From assembly GCA_003241845.1 (NCBI GenBank), contig QBMN01000009.1:1-43345 (forward strand): a DNA stretch of 43,345 nucleotides, in the 5' to 3' direction. The stretch is from Shackletoniella antarctica (GTDB lineage: Bacteria > Cyanobacteriota > Cyanobacteriia > Phormidesmidales > Phormidesmidaceae). How positions within the stretch are numbered: the stretch's first letter is position 1; each line of letters opens with the position of its first letter. A program made the position numbers and the translations under genes. Positions 28,976 to 38,065 of this stretch are shown piece by piece. Below the pieces are notes generated by a model. That model was not told the DNA's origin. It saw nothing but the letters and a program-made list of their open reading frames with translations, and did no database searches.

Positions 28976-31900
28976 ATGACCGACTACAAGGCGATCGCCG
29001 AATCCAATAACTTTATCGTGCTGGAACAATACAGCAAGCAATCAAGAACTAGCGAAAGCTACCAAAGCGAATACGACTTAGAGGACGAGTTTATTCAGGA
29101 TTTAGTTAATCAAGGCTATCAATACCTGACCAGCGTCACCAACCCCCAAGCCATGCTAGCCAACGTGCGCGAGCAGTTGCAGACGCTCAATCATGTGCAG
29201 TTTACCGAAGGCGAATGGCGGCGCTTTGTAGAAACCTTTTTAGATAAACCTAGCGACAGCATTACCGATAAAACCCGCAAAATCCATGATGATTACATCC
29301 ATGATTTTGTGTTTGATAATGGCCGCATTCAAAACATCTACCTCCTCGATAAAAAGAACCTTGCCCGCAACAAAGTCCAAGTGATCAAGCAATTTGCACA
29401 ACAGGGAACCCAAGCCAACCGCTACGATGTGACCATCTTGGTCAACGGCTTGCCCCTAGTGCAAATTGAGCTAAAAAAACGCGGCGTAGCCATTCGTGAA
29501 GCCTTTAACCAAGTGCATCGCTACAGCAAAGAGAGCTTTAACGCCGAACAATCGCTGTATAAGTATTTGCAACTGTTTGTCATTTCCAACGGCACCGATA
29601 CCCGCTACTTTGCCAACACCACCCAGCGCAATAAAAACAGCTTTGACTTCAGCATGAACTGGGCGAAAGCCGATAACAACCTGATCAAAGACCTGAAAGA
29701 CTTCACCGCCACCTTTTTTCAGAAAAATACCCTGCTCAGTGTGCTGTTGCAGTATTCAGTCTTTGATGTGAATGACACCTTACTGGTGATGCGCCCCTAC
29801 CAGATTGCCGCCACCGAGCGCATTTTATGGAAAATCAACAGCGCCTACCAAGCCAAACACTGGAGCCGTCTTGAGGGCGGCGGCTATATCTGGCACACCA
29901 CTGGCTCAGGCAAAACCTTAACCAGCTTTAAAGCGGCGCGGCTGGCGACGGGGCTAGAGTTTATCGACAAGGTGTTTTTTGTGGTTGATCGCAAAGACCT
30001 TGACTACCAAACCATGAAAGAATACCAGCGCTTTTCCCCCGATAGCGTCAACGGCTCTGACAGCACTGCGGGGCTGAAGCGTAATCTGGATAAAGACGAC
30101 AATAAGATCATCGTCACCACCATCCAGAAACTCAATCACCTGATGAAAACCGAAAGCGACCTAGCCATCTACAACAAGCAGGTCGTGTTTATTTTTGATG
30201 AATGCCACCGCAGCCAGTTTGGTGAGGCACAGAAGAACTTACAGAAAAAATTTAAGCGGTTTTATCAGTTTGGCTTCACTGGCACGCCCATTTTTCCGCA
30301 AAACGCCCTGGGCGCAGACACCACCGCCAGCGTATTTGGTCGCGAGCTACATTCCTATGTGATTACCGACGCGATCCGTGATGAAAAAGTGCTGAAGTTC
30401 AAGGTGGACTACAACGATGTGCGCCCAAAATTCAAAGCCATTGAAACCGAGCAAGACGAGCAAAAGCTAAACGCCGCCGAAAACAAACAAGCCCTGTTAC
30501 ACCCCAATCGCATTCGCGAGATTTCTCAATACATCTTGAATAACTTCCGCCAAAAAACCCACCGCTTGCAAGCAGGCGGCAAAGGCTTTAATGCCCTGTT
30601 TGCGGTGAGCAGTGTGGACGCTGCCAAGTTGTATTATGAAGCCTTTAAGCAATTACAAAAAGACCGCGATCAACCCCTGAAAATTGCCACCATTTTCTCC
30701 TTTGCCGCCAATGAAGAACAGGCAACCGTGGGCGAAATTTTGGATGAAGGCTTTGATGTATCAGCTATGAACAGCAGCGCCAAAGAATTTTTAAGTACTG
30801 CTATTAGCGACTATAACGCCCTTTTTACAACCAACTTCAGCGTAGATAGCAATGGTTTTCAAAACTACTACCGTGATCTGGCTAAGCAAGTAAAAGCCAA
30901 AGAAATCGATCTGCTGATCGTGGTGGGTATGTTTCTGACAGGGTTTGATGCGCCTACACTCAATACCTTGTTTGTGGACAAAAACCTGCGCTATCACGGT
31001 TTGCTGCAAGCCTATTCACGCACCAACCGCATTTATGATGCCACCAAAACTTTTGGCAATATCGTCACCTTCCGCGATTTAGAACAAGCCACCATCGATG
31101 CCATCACCCTGTTTGGCGATAAAAACACCAAAAACGTGGTGCTGGAAAAAAGCTACAGGGAATACATGGGCGGCTTTACCGATGTGGTGACTGGTGAAGC
31201 GCGGCGAGGCTTTGTGGAGGTGGTGACGGAATTAGAGCAGCGTTTTCCCAACCCCGACGAGATTGTTTTAGAAAAAGACAAAAAAGACTTTGCCAAGCTA
31301 TTTGGCGAATACTTGCGGGTTGAAAATGTGCTGCAAAACTACGATGAATTTGCCAGCCTGAAAGCCTTGCAACAGATCGATATGAATGACCCGGCGGCGG
31401 TTGAAGCGTTTAAAGCAGAACACTATTTAAGTGATGAAGACCTGACGGCACTGCAAGCCATCAAGGTTCCTGCCGAGCGCACCATTCAAGATTACCGCTC
31501 CACCTACAACGATATCCGCGACTGGTTACGCCGAGAAAAAGCGGGCAGTGAAAAAGAAAAATCCACGATCGATTGGGATGATGTGGTGTTTGAAGTGGAT
31601 TTGCTGAAATCCCAAGAGATCAATCTGGATTACATTCTTGAGCTAATTTTTGAGCAGAATAAAAAGAATAAAAGTAAGGGTGAATTGATCGAAGAAGCTC
31701 GCCGCCTGATTCGAGCCAGCCTAGGCAATCGAGCCAAAGAAGGCCTGATTGTGGATTTCATTAATCAAACCAATCTCGATGAGATGGCAGATAAAGCCAG
31801 CATCATTGATGCATTCTTTAAATTTGCCCAAGCTGAGCAAGCCCGCGAAGCAGATGAGTTGATTCGTTCAGAAGGCTTGAATGAGGAAGCAGCCAAACGC

Positions 31901-32074
31901 TATATCAGTGCCTCCCTGAAACGCGAGTTCGCCAGCGAGAATGGGACTGAGTTAAATTCAACACTGCCTAAAATGAGTCCGCTTAATCCAGAATACAAAA
32001 CCAAGAAGCAGAGCGTTTTCCAAAAAATTGCGGCGTTTGTTGAAAAGTTTAAAGGCGTAGGCGGGCAGATTTAG
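28976..32074 (+). CDS. hsdR: Type I restriction-modification system endonuclease/translocase subunit HsdR (EcoR124-like)
   Basis: VQIELKKRG nuclease motif, [19 protein letters not shown] Walker [45 protein letters not shown]. Confidence 0.96.
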   Translation: MTDYKAIAESNNFIVLEQYSKQSRTSESYQSEYDLEDEFIQDLVNQGYQYLTSVTNPQAMLANVREQLQTLNHVQFTEGEWRRFVETFLDKPSDSITDKTRKIHDDYIHDFVFDNGRIQNIYLLDKKNLARNKVQVIKQFAQQGTQANRYDVTILVNGLPLVQIELKKRGVAIREAFNQVHRYSKESFNAEQSLYKYLQLFVISNGTDTRYFANTTQRNKNSFDFSMNWAKADNNLIKDLKDFTATFFQKNTLLSVLLQYSVFDVNDTLLVMRPYQIAATERILWKINSAYQAKHWSRLEGGGYIWHTTGSGKTLTSFKAARLATGLEFIDKVFFVVDRKDLDYQTMKEYQRFSPDSVNGSDSTAGLKRNLDKDDNKIIVTTIQKLNHLMKTESDLAIYNKQVVFIFDECHRSQFGEAQKNLQKKFKRFYQFGFTGTPIFPQNALGADTTASVFGRELHSYVITDAIRDEKVLKFKVDYNDVRPKFKAIETEQDEQKLNAAENKQALLHPNRIREISQYILNNFRQKTHRLQAGGKGFNALFAVSSVDAAKLYYEAFKQLQKDRDQPLKIATIFSFAANEEQATVGEILDEGFDVSAMNSSAKEFLSTAISDYNALFTTNFSVDSNGFQNYYRDLAKQVKAKEIDLLIVVGMFLTGFDAPTLNTLFVDKNLRYHGLLQAYSRTNRIYDATKTFGNIVTFRDLEQATIDAITLFGDKNTKNVVLEKSYREYMGGFTDVVTGEARRGFVEVVTELEQRFPNPDEIVLEKDKKDFAKLFGEYLRVENVLQNYDEFASLKALQQIDMNDPAAVEAFKAEHYLSDEDLTALQAIKVPAERTIQDYRSTYNDIRDWLRREKAGSEKEKSTIDWDDVVFEVDLLKSQEINLDYILELIFEQNKKNKSKGELIEEARRLIRASLGNRAKEGLIVDFINQTNLDEMADKASIIDAFFKFAQAEQAREADELIRSEGLNEEAAKRYISASLKREFASENGTELNSTLPKMSPLNPEYKTKKQSVFQKIAAFVEKFKGVGGQI

Positions 32075-32265
32075 GACCGCCAATCGGCGAAAAAACGGTG
32101 AGCAAACCGTTATACCAAAACCGATGAGTCCGTTAGGGTTATCTGCTTCGGTTCGAGATTGGTAAGCAAAAATTATTCTCTTCATTGATGAGTTCCGGGA
32201 ATTTATCGACGATTCCTTTCATGATGCGTTCCACCGCCAAAGTTAAGAATAGATAAGAGTTTGGG

Positions 32266-32352
32266 GCATAACAAATCATTGGAGCGGACAGAATTTTGAT
32301 ATTTTGGTGATGAGCAAAGATTTAGGTCCGCCGCTCAATTCAGCCGTTAGGC
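32266..32352 (+). other. attC: attC-like recombination site 2, downstream of hsdR
   Basis: R'' GCATAAC (32266-32272), AAATCATTGGAGCGGAC ... GTCCGCCGCTCAATTCAGCC, R' GTTAGGC (32346-32352, fits GTTRRRY). Confidence 0.75.
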
Positions 32353-32471
32353 ATCGCTGCTCTGCTCTCACTTTCACCACCGCCTGCCCTAGTGCCTGAG
32401 CGCTGCGGCGCTACAATCTAGGCATTGCTGGGGTAGTTGTCTAGCCGTAGGGCCAATGGTAAATAAGGCGA
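32346..32471. repeat. 126-bp direct repeat, copy A (about 95% identical to 34052-34177)
   Basis: 6 mismatches over 126 bp counted by eye; contains the R' box and a copy of the UPF0182 upstream region plus its first codons (ATGGTAAATAAGGCG). Confidence 0.9.
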
Positions 32472-32514
32472 ATGTAATTAGTATGAGTCGAAGATTTCTA
32501 TCAACTTCCACATT

Positions 32515-32739
32515 ATGAACTATCAAGACATCATTACGATTGAGCCTGGAAAACGCAGCGGCAAGCCCTGTATTCGAGGAATGCGAATTACCGTCTACGA
32601 CATCTTAGAATATCTAGCAGGTGGAATGACTGAGGCAGAAATTCTAGAAGATTTCTCAGAGCTTACCTTAGAAGATATCAAAGCTTGCCTTGCTTTTGCA
32701 GCTGATCGCGAGAAAAAGCTATTTGTAGCACCGCTGTGA
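32515..32739 (+). CDS. DUF433 family protein (VapB-type antitoxin)
   Basis: IITIEPGKRSGKPCIRGMRITVYDILEYLAGGMTEAEILEDFSELTLEDIKACLAFAADRE. Confidence 0.9.
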   Translation: MNYQDIITIEPGKRSGKPCIRGMRITVYDILEYLAGGMTEAEILEDFSELTLEDIKACLAFAADREKKLFVAPL

Positions 32740-32840
32740 AACTTCTCTTAGATAAAAATCTCTCAGATCGGATCGTTTACAGGATTATCGATTTGTATCC
32801 TGATTCTGAGCATGTCAAAACTGAGGCATGTTCTCGATGA
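32736..32840 (+). pseudogene. Truncated DUF5615-type PIN-like toxin (first about 34 codons only)
   Basis: Manual translation from GTG: (M)KLLLDKNLSDRIVYRIIDLYPDSEHVKTEACSR*; overlaps the DUF433 stop, typical partner arrangement. Confidence 0.7.
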
Positions 32841-33238
32841 GTTGCTTTCAAAGAGAGGCTGAAATCATCTCTTGGCTATCAAGTGTAATCTTTAAGGTAT
32901 TTAACAGCGAAGAAGTTCAAGCTTGGCTTATTGGTTCAATTGCTAGTGGCTCTATTGATCCCAAGGACTGCGATGTGTTGATAATGCTCAAATCAAGTTG
33001 CATTTCCCAACTTGTAAAAATCAGCCTTATTTGGAGAAAGGAGTTTGAAGAAAGATTTGGTCTGTCGCTACACCTAACTAGGATCACTTACGATGAAGTA
33101 GAATCATGTGAATTGTTTCTAAATAGTGTTGGGATTATGGCTAAGATGATTGACAGCCGCTCAGTCAGAACATTAGATATTGCCACCCTGAACTCATTTT
33201 CACAACTGCCTGCCCTAGTGATCGCAGATCTCTTGTAG
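32837..33238 (+). CDS. Nucleotidyltransferase-domain protein (MNT-like)
   Basis: AWLIGSIASGSIDPKDCDVLIML (GSxxxG...D.D); ATGA overlap with the truncated DUF5615 reading frame. Confidence 0.65.
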   Translation: MSCFQREAEIISWLSSVIFKVFNSEEVQAWLIGSIASGSIDPKDCDVLIMLKSSCISQLVKISLIWRKEFEERFGLSLHLTRITYDEVESCELFLNSVGIMAKMIDSRSVRTLDIATLNSFSQLPALVIADLL

Positions 33239-33345
33239 GTTGAGTTGAGGCACGAAACCCAACAATCCTAGACGAACTCTACTCCCAATCGACATTGTAA
33301 GCTAAAGGGTAAGCTAAGATACATAGAGTATCGCTTAGTGTTTGC

Positions 33346-33819
33346 ATGAGTGAAGCTGTCTATATTGAAACGAGTATATTAGGCTACCTCACTGCTCGAC
33401 CTAGCAGAGATCTTGTTGTAGCTGCCAACATTGAGGTAACCAGGGAGTGGTGGGATACACGTCGTAGTAACTTTCAACTTTACACGTCTCAAGCAGTCGT
33501 AAAGGAAACTTCCCAAGGAGATGCTCAAATCGCAACCCAGCGGCTCGAAATTATTCGTGATTTTGAGTTGCTCGAACTAAATCAGTCGGTCCTTGAACTG
33601 GCAGAGCAATTCCTTGAACGCAGTAGTCTTCCTGCAAAAGCCGATGTTGACGCTGTTCATATCGCAGCCGCGACTGTTCATGGAATAGATTATCTGCTCA
33701 CATGGAACTGTAAGCATATAGCCAATGCTCAAATCCAAAGAAAACTGGCAGAGATCAGTCTTGCTTCTGGGTATGAGTTACCAATTCTTTGTACACCCTA
33801 TGAACTGCTCGGAGGTTGA
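33346..33819 (+). CDS. PIN domain protein (VapC-type toxin)
   Basis: VYIETSILGYLTARPSRDLVVAANIEVTREWW ... ADVDAVHIAAATVHGIDYLLTWNCKHIANA. Confidence 0.85.
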   Translation: MSEAVYIETSILGYLTARPSRDLVVAANIEVTREWWDTRRSNFQLYTSQAVVKETSQGDAQIATQRLEIIRDFELLELNQSVLELAEQFLERSSLPAKADVDAVHIAAATVHGIDYLLTWNCKHIANAQIQRKLAEISLASGYELPILCTPYELLGG

Positions 33820-33821
33820 TT

Positions 33822-34049
33822 ATGCATCAAGATGCAATCGTAGAAGAGATCCACAAAATTCGTGAAGAGTATTCGCGATCATTCAACCATAACTTGAAGG
33901 CGCTTTTCGCTGATCTGCAAAAGCAACAGGCTGAGAGTAGTAGAAAGGTTGTGAACTTATCGGGGAAGCGTAGTCTAACAACGCGTTGGAGCGGACGGTT
34001 GAGAGATCTTAGTGAGGATGCGGAGGATGCTAACCGCAGCACAACTTAG
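33822..34049 (+). CDS. Probable antitoxin partner of the PIN protein; C terminus runs into attC-like site 3
   Basis: MHQDAIVEEIHKIREEYSRSFNHNLKALFADLQKQQAESSRKVVNL; tail RSLTTRWSGRLRDLSEDAEDANRSTT is translated from 33973-34049. Confidence 0.7.
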   Translation: MHQDAIVEEIHKIREEYSRSFNHNLKALFADLQKQQAESSRKVVNLSGKRSLTTRWSGRLRDLSEDAEDANRSTT

Positions 34050-34058
34050 CCGCTAGGC
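33973..34058 (+). other. attC: attC-like recombination site 3
   Basis: R'' GTCTAAC (fits RYYYAAC), AACGCGTTGGAGCGGACGG ... CCGCAGCACAACTTAGCC, R' GCTAGGC (one substitution from GTTRRRY); 86 bp versus 87 bp for site 2. Confidence 0.65.
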
Positions 34059-34177
34059 ATCGCTGCTCTGCTCTCACTTTCACCACCGCCTTTCCTAGTG
34101 CCGCAGCGCTGCGGCGCTACAATCTAGGCATTGCTGGGGTAGCTGTCTAGCCGTAGGGCCAATGGTAAATAAGGCGA
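34052..34177. repeat. 126-bp direct repeat, copy B, overlapping the UPF0182 start
   Basis: See copy A at 32346-32471, offset exactly 1706 bp. Confidence 0.9.
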
Positions 34178-37100
34178 TCGCAAAGAGTTTGTCTCAGTGG
34201 GGTCTGCCCCGCCGGGGCTGGTTGATTCTCGGTCTGCTGCTGCTGACCCTGATTTTTTTCGATGCGATCGTCAACCTCCAGGCCGAGCGCCTCTGGTTTA
34301 TAGAGGTCAACTATCTGGAGGTGTTTTGGCTGCGGCTCAGATCGCAGCTTCTCCTCGGCATTGTCCCGATTTTTTTGACCCTGTTCTTTACCTGGGGCAA
34401 CCTCACCCTGGCCGACCGGGCCAAGCCCTTGGAGCCACCGAGCGATCGCCCCTCCCGCATCCGCAGCATGGGGCTGATCGGGCTGCTGCTCGTGGGTGGC
34501 ACCCTGAGTTTTTTAGTTGGGGTGCAGCTACTTTACCAGGGGCAAATCGCCAGAGACTTTTGGCGAGAGACCACCACCCTCTACGACTCAGCCACGCTGC
34601 TGCCCCTGTGGCCTAAGCTGCAGCTGTTTGCCGTCATTGGGCAAATTTTGATCACCCAGCCCTGGCTGCTGCTGGCCCTGGGCATCAGCACCGTGGCCTT
34701 TTTGATTTACCCCCGGCAGCTAGGGCGGCTGGCGGCGGTGCTAATGAGCCTGGGCTACGGGCTAATTTTGGCCAAACAGTGGCCCTCAGTGCTGCTGGCC
34801 CTCAACCCAGTGCCCTACGACAGAGTTGACCCGCTGTTTAACCGAGATATTAGCTTCTATATTTTTCGGCTACCGGTGCTGCAACTGGCGGAGTTTTGGG
34901 TGGTGGGCACCCTGTTTTTTACTCTGGTCAGCGTCTACCTGGTGTATCTGCTCACGGAAAACACCCTCAGCCAGGGACGGTTTTACGGCTTTTCGCCGCC
35001 CCAGCAGCAGCACCTGTATGCCCTGGCGGGGCTGCTGTTTTTGGCCACCAGCTTTAGCCACTGGCTGGGCCGTTATGAGGTGCTTTACTCTCAGGAAGGG
35101 GTGGTGTACGGGGCTGGCTACACCCACATTCACGTGCTGCTGCCGATGAATTGGGCGCTGACTATTCTTAGTGTGGGGCTAGGGCTAGTCTTTCTCGGGC
35201 GGGGGCTGCTGTGGACACCGGGCCACGGCAAGCCCAGGGTTAAATCTGCCCCAGACCCAGAGGCTCCCCTGGGCTGGTGGGCAGGGGTTGGCCGCACCAG
35301 CCTGCTGGTCAAAGGCATTTGTGGCTACCTGGTGATCACCCTGCTGGGTCTGGTGGTAGCGCCAGCGGTGGTGCAGCGGCTGGTGGTACAGCCCAACGAA
35401 CTCCAGCGCGAGCGGCCCTACATCGTCAACTCCATTGCCCTCACCCGCGCTGCCTTTGACCTAGATGTGATCGACTCAGAACCCTTTGACCCCAGCGGCG
35501 ACCTCACCGTCGAAGACCTCGATCAAAACGACCTCACCCTAGAAAACATTCGCCTGTGGGGCACTCGCCCGCTGCTGGAAAGCAACCGCCAGCTCCAGCA
35601 AATTCGGCTGTACTACGAGTTTAAAGACGCCGACTTTGACCGCTACAGCATTCTCAACCAGGAGCGACGCTCTGAACGCCGCCAGGTGATGATGTCGGCC
35701 CGAGAGCTGAACTATGAGCGAGTGCCCGAAATTGCCAAAACCTGGGTCAACGAGCATCTGGTCTACACCCACGGCTATGGCTTTACCATGAGCCCGGTGA
35801 ATACGGCTGGCCCCGACGGGCTGCCCAACTACTTTGTGCGCGGCATCGACAACATTCCCAGCAGCGAAGCGGTACGCGCGAGCATTCCCATTGGAGATCC
35901 GCGCTTTTACTTTGGCGAGCTCACCGACACCTACATCATGACCAACACCCGGGTGCTGGAGCTTGACTACCCCAGCGGCAACGAGAATATCTACACCACC
36001 TACCTGGGCCGGGGCGGCATCAACCTAGAGGACGGCTGGCGGCGACTGCTGTTTGCCCGTCACCTGCTCGACTGGCGCATGCTGTTTACCGAAGACTTTA
36101 CCGACGATACGCGGCTGTTGTTTCGCCGCAACATTGCCGATCGCGTGCAGGCGATCGCCCCCTTTCTGCGCTTTGACACCGACCCCTATCTGGTCACCGC
36201 CAACATTGGCGATGCCTCGAGTCAGTGGGGCACTGGCATCGATCACGGTAGTCGGCCTCCAGCAAGCGTCAGCTTCGAAGACTTTCTGGATCGCGACCCC
36301 AACCTTACCCTGGAGAATTTCACCACCCAAACCGGCGAAAACTATCTCTACTGGATCATCGACGCCTACACTATCAGCGGCCGCTACCCCTACTCTGACC
36401 CCGGCAGCAACGACTTCAACTACATTCGCAACTCGGTCAAGGTGGTGGTAGACGCCTTTAACGGGTCGATTAGCTTCTTTGTGGCCGAGCCAACTGACCC
36501 CATTATTCAAACCTGGAGTCGGTTGTTGCCAAACATGTTTGAATCACTGGAGGCGATGCCCAGCACCCTGCGTGCCCATATTCGCTATCCCCAAGATTTA
36601 TTTTCGGTGCAGGCTGAGTCGCTGATGACTTACCACATGACCGATCCCCAAGTGTTCTACAACCGCGAAGACCAGTGGCGTGCCCCCAGCGAAATTTACG
36701 CCAACGAGTCTCAGCAGGTAGAGCCTTACTACTTGATTATGAAGCTCCCCCAGGAAGAGACCGAAGAGTTTGTGCTGCTGCGGCTGTTTACCCCGGCCCA
36801 GCGCAATAACCTGATTGCCTGGCTGGCGGCGAGGTCTGACGGCGATCGCTATGGGAAGCGGCTGCTCTACCGATTCCCCAAGCAGGAGCTGGTGTTTGGC
36901 CCCGAGCAGATCGAGGCCCGCATCAACCAAGACCCCGAAATCTCCCAGCGGATCTCGCTGTGGGATACCCAGGGGTCGAGGGCGCAGCAGGGAAATTTGC
37001 TGGTGATACCGATTGAGCGATCGCTGATCTACGTCGAGCCTCTCTACCTGGTGGCCGAGCAAAACCAGCTCCCCACCCTGACGCGGGTGATCATGGTCTA

Positions 37101-37305
37101 TCAAAACCGTATCGCCATGGCCCCCACCCTGTCGGCAGTGCTGTCGGCGGTGTTTTTGCAAGCACCCCAAGAAGCCGCCCCGATTCTGCGCGATCTGGGC
37201 GAAGTCGCCCCTGACGACGACCCCCTGCCGGGGCTGCTCGATCTTGATCCTGCCCCTGGGGCACCCGCTGACCTTGAGGGGCTGGGCTTACCCGACGGGG
37301 GATAG
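34162..37305 (+). CDS. UPF0182 family multi-pass membrane protein
   Basis: ORF 1047 aa with about 7 TM segments then the soluble UPF0182 domain (ERPYIVNSIALTRAAFDL, LVYTHGYGFTMSPVN, IYVEPLYLVAEQNQLPTLTRVIM). Confidence 0.93.
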   Translation: MVNKAIAKSLSQWGLPRRGWLILGLLLLTLIFFDAIVNLQAERLWFIEVNYLEVFWLRLRSQLLLGIVPIFLTLFFTWGNLTLADRAKPLEPPSDRPSRIRSMGLIGLLLVGGTLSFLVGVQLLYQGQIARDFWRETTTLYDSATLLPLWPKLQLFAVIGQILITQPWLLLALGISTVAFLIYPRQLGRLAAVLMSLGYGLILAKQWPSVLLALNPVPYDRVDPLFNRDISFYIFRLPVLQLAEFWVVGTLFFTLVSVYLVYLLTENTLSQGRFYGFSPPQQQHLYALAGLLFLATSFSHWLGRYEVLYSQEGVVYGAGYTHIHVLLPMNWALTILSVGLGLVFLGRGLLWTPGHGKPRVKSAPDPEAPLGWWAGVGRTSLLVKGICGYLVITLLGLVVAPAVVQRLVVQPNELQRERPYIVNSIALTRAAFDLDVIDSEPFDPSGDLTVEDLDQNDLTLENIRLWGTRPLLESNRQLQQIRLYYEFKDADFDRYSILNQERRSERRQVMMSARELNYERVPEIAKTWVNEHLVYTHGYGFTMSPVNTAGPDGLPNYFVRGIDNIPSSEAVRASIPIGDPRFYFGELTDTYIMTNTRVLELDYPSGNENIYTTYLGRGGINLEDGWRRLLFARHLLDWRMLFTEDFTDDTRLLFRRNIADRVQAIAPFLRFDTDPYLVTANIGDASSQWGTGIDHGSRPPASVSFEDFLDRDPNLTLENFTTQTGENYLYWIIDAYTISGRYPYSDPGSNDFNYIRNSVKVVVDAFNGSISFFVAEPTDPIIQTWSRLLPNMFESLEAMPSTLRAHIRYPQDLFSVQAESLMTYHMTDPQVFYNREDQWRAPSEIYANESQQVEPYYLIMKLPQEETEEFVLLRLFTPAQRNNLIAWLAARSDGDRYGKRLLYRFPKQELVFGPEQIEARINQDPEISQRISLWDTQGSRAQQGNLLVIPIERSLIYVEPLYLVAEQNQLPTLTRVIMVYQNRIAMAPTLSAVLSAVFLQAPQEAAPILRDLGEVAPDDDPLPGLLDLDPAPGAPADLEGLGLPDGG

Positions 37306-37308
37306 TCG

Positions 37309-37896
37309 CTAGGGCTGATCTAAAAACTGGGCAATCATTTCTTTGGCGGGTTCTACCATGGCCCAGGTGCCGTCGGCCTGTCGCCGCAGGGTGGCAAAGG
37401 CCACGGTGTTGCCGCTGCCGATCGGCTCTCCCTGGGCCAAATCGCCCAGCCGCGCCCGCCGCAGCCCGCAGAGGCGAAACAGGTAGGCCGGCACGTCTGC
37501 ACTCGACAAGATCACGCATAGATCGACGTTGCCCTCGGCGGGCTGCACCTGGCCGTCAAAGGGCATAAACACGCGGTTGCCTTGTAGATCGACGGTAATG
37601 TCGCCTAGGCTGCTTTGCACCTGGTACCCCCCCAGGCGATCGCCCGGCTGTAAGGCCCACTTTTGGTGCAGGGTGACATTGCGCGGCCCTGGGGCTGCGC
37701 CGGGGCTAGAGCAGGCCCAGATACCCGCCAGCAGCAGCGCTAGACTGCCGCGCCAGCAAGCTTTTCCCTGGCCTGCTCTCTGGCCTGCTCTCTGGCCTGT
37801 TCTCTGGCCTGTTCTCTGGCCTGTTCTCTGGCCTGTTCTCTGGCTTTTTTCCTGGCCTGCATGGTTCACCGCTGTGCGTCCTTGGTTTACGCCCAC
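37309..37896 (-). CDS. Hypothetical lipoprotein with RTGQ-repeat N-terminal extension (start uncertain)
   Basis: LALLLAGIWACSSPG lipobox-like motif; N-terminal (RTGQ)n encoded by a 12-bp tandem repeat at about 37769-37855. Confidence 0.6.
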   Translation of the reverse strand: MGVNQGRTAVNHAGQEKSQRTGQRTGQRTGQRTGQRAGQRAGQGKACWRGSLALLLAGIWACSSPGAAPGPRNVTLHQKWALQPGDRLGGYQVQSSLGDITVDLQGNRVFMPFDGQVQPAEGNVDLCVILSSADVPAYLFRLCGLRRARLGDLAQGEPIGSGNTVAFATLRRQADGTWAMVEPAKEMIAQFLDQP

Positions 37897-38065
37897 AAAA
37901 ATCTACGCCCGCCAACTTTACGCCAAACAAATACAATTGAACTAAAGTTCATACATACTGAATTATGCCACGAATCCCTAGAGGTGGTTCCTATCAGCGG
38001 CACAAACTCCCCTCGGTAAGAACAGGCCAAGGCGCTAGGATATTAGAGCTATTTGGAGGCTCACC

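Noticed and set aside
33236-33270. TTGAGTTGAGGCACGAAACCCAACA hairpin as a novel regulatory element
   Set aside because: Resembles a common interspersed cyanobacterial repeat containing a TTGGGTT...AACCCAA-type hairpin; no specific link to neighbouring genes.
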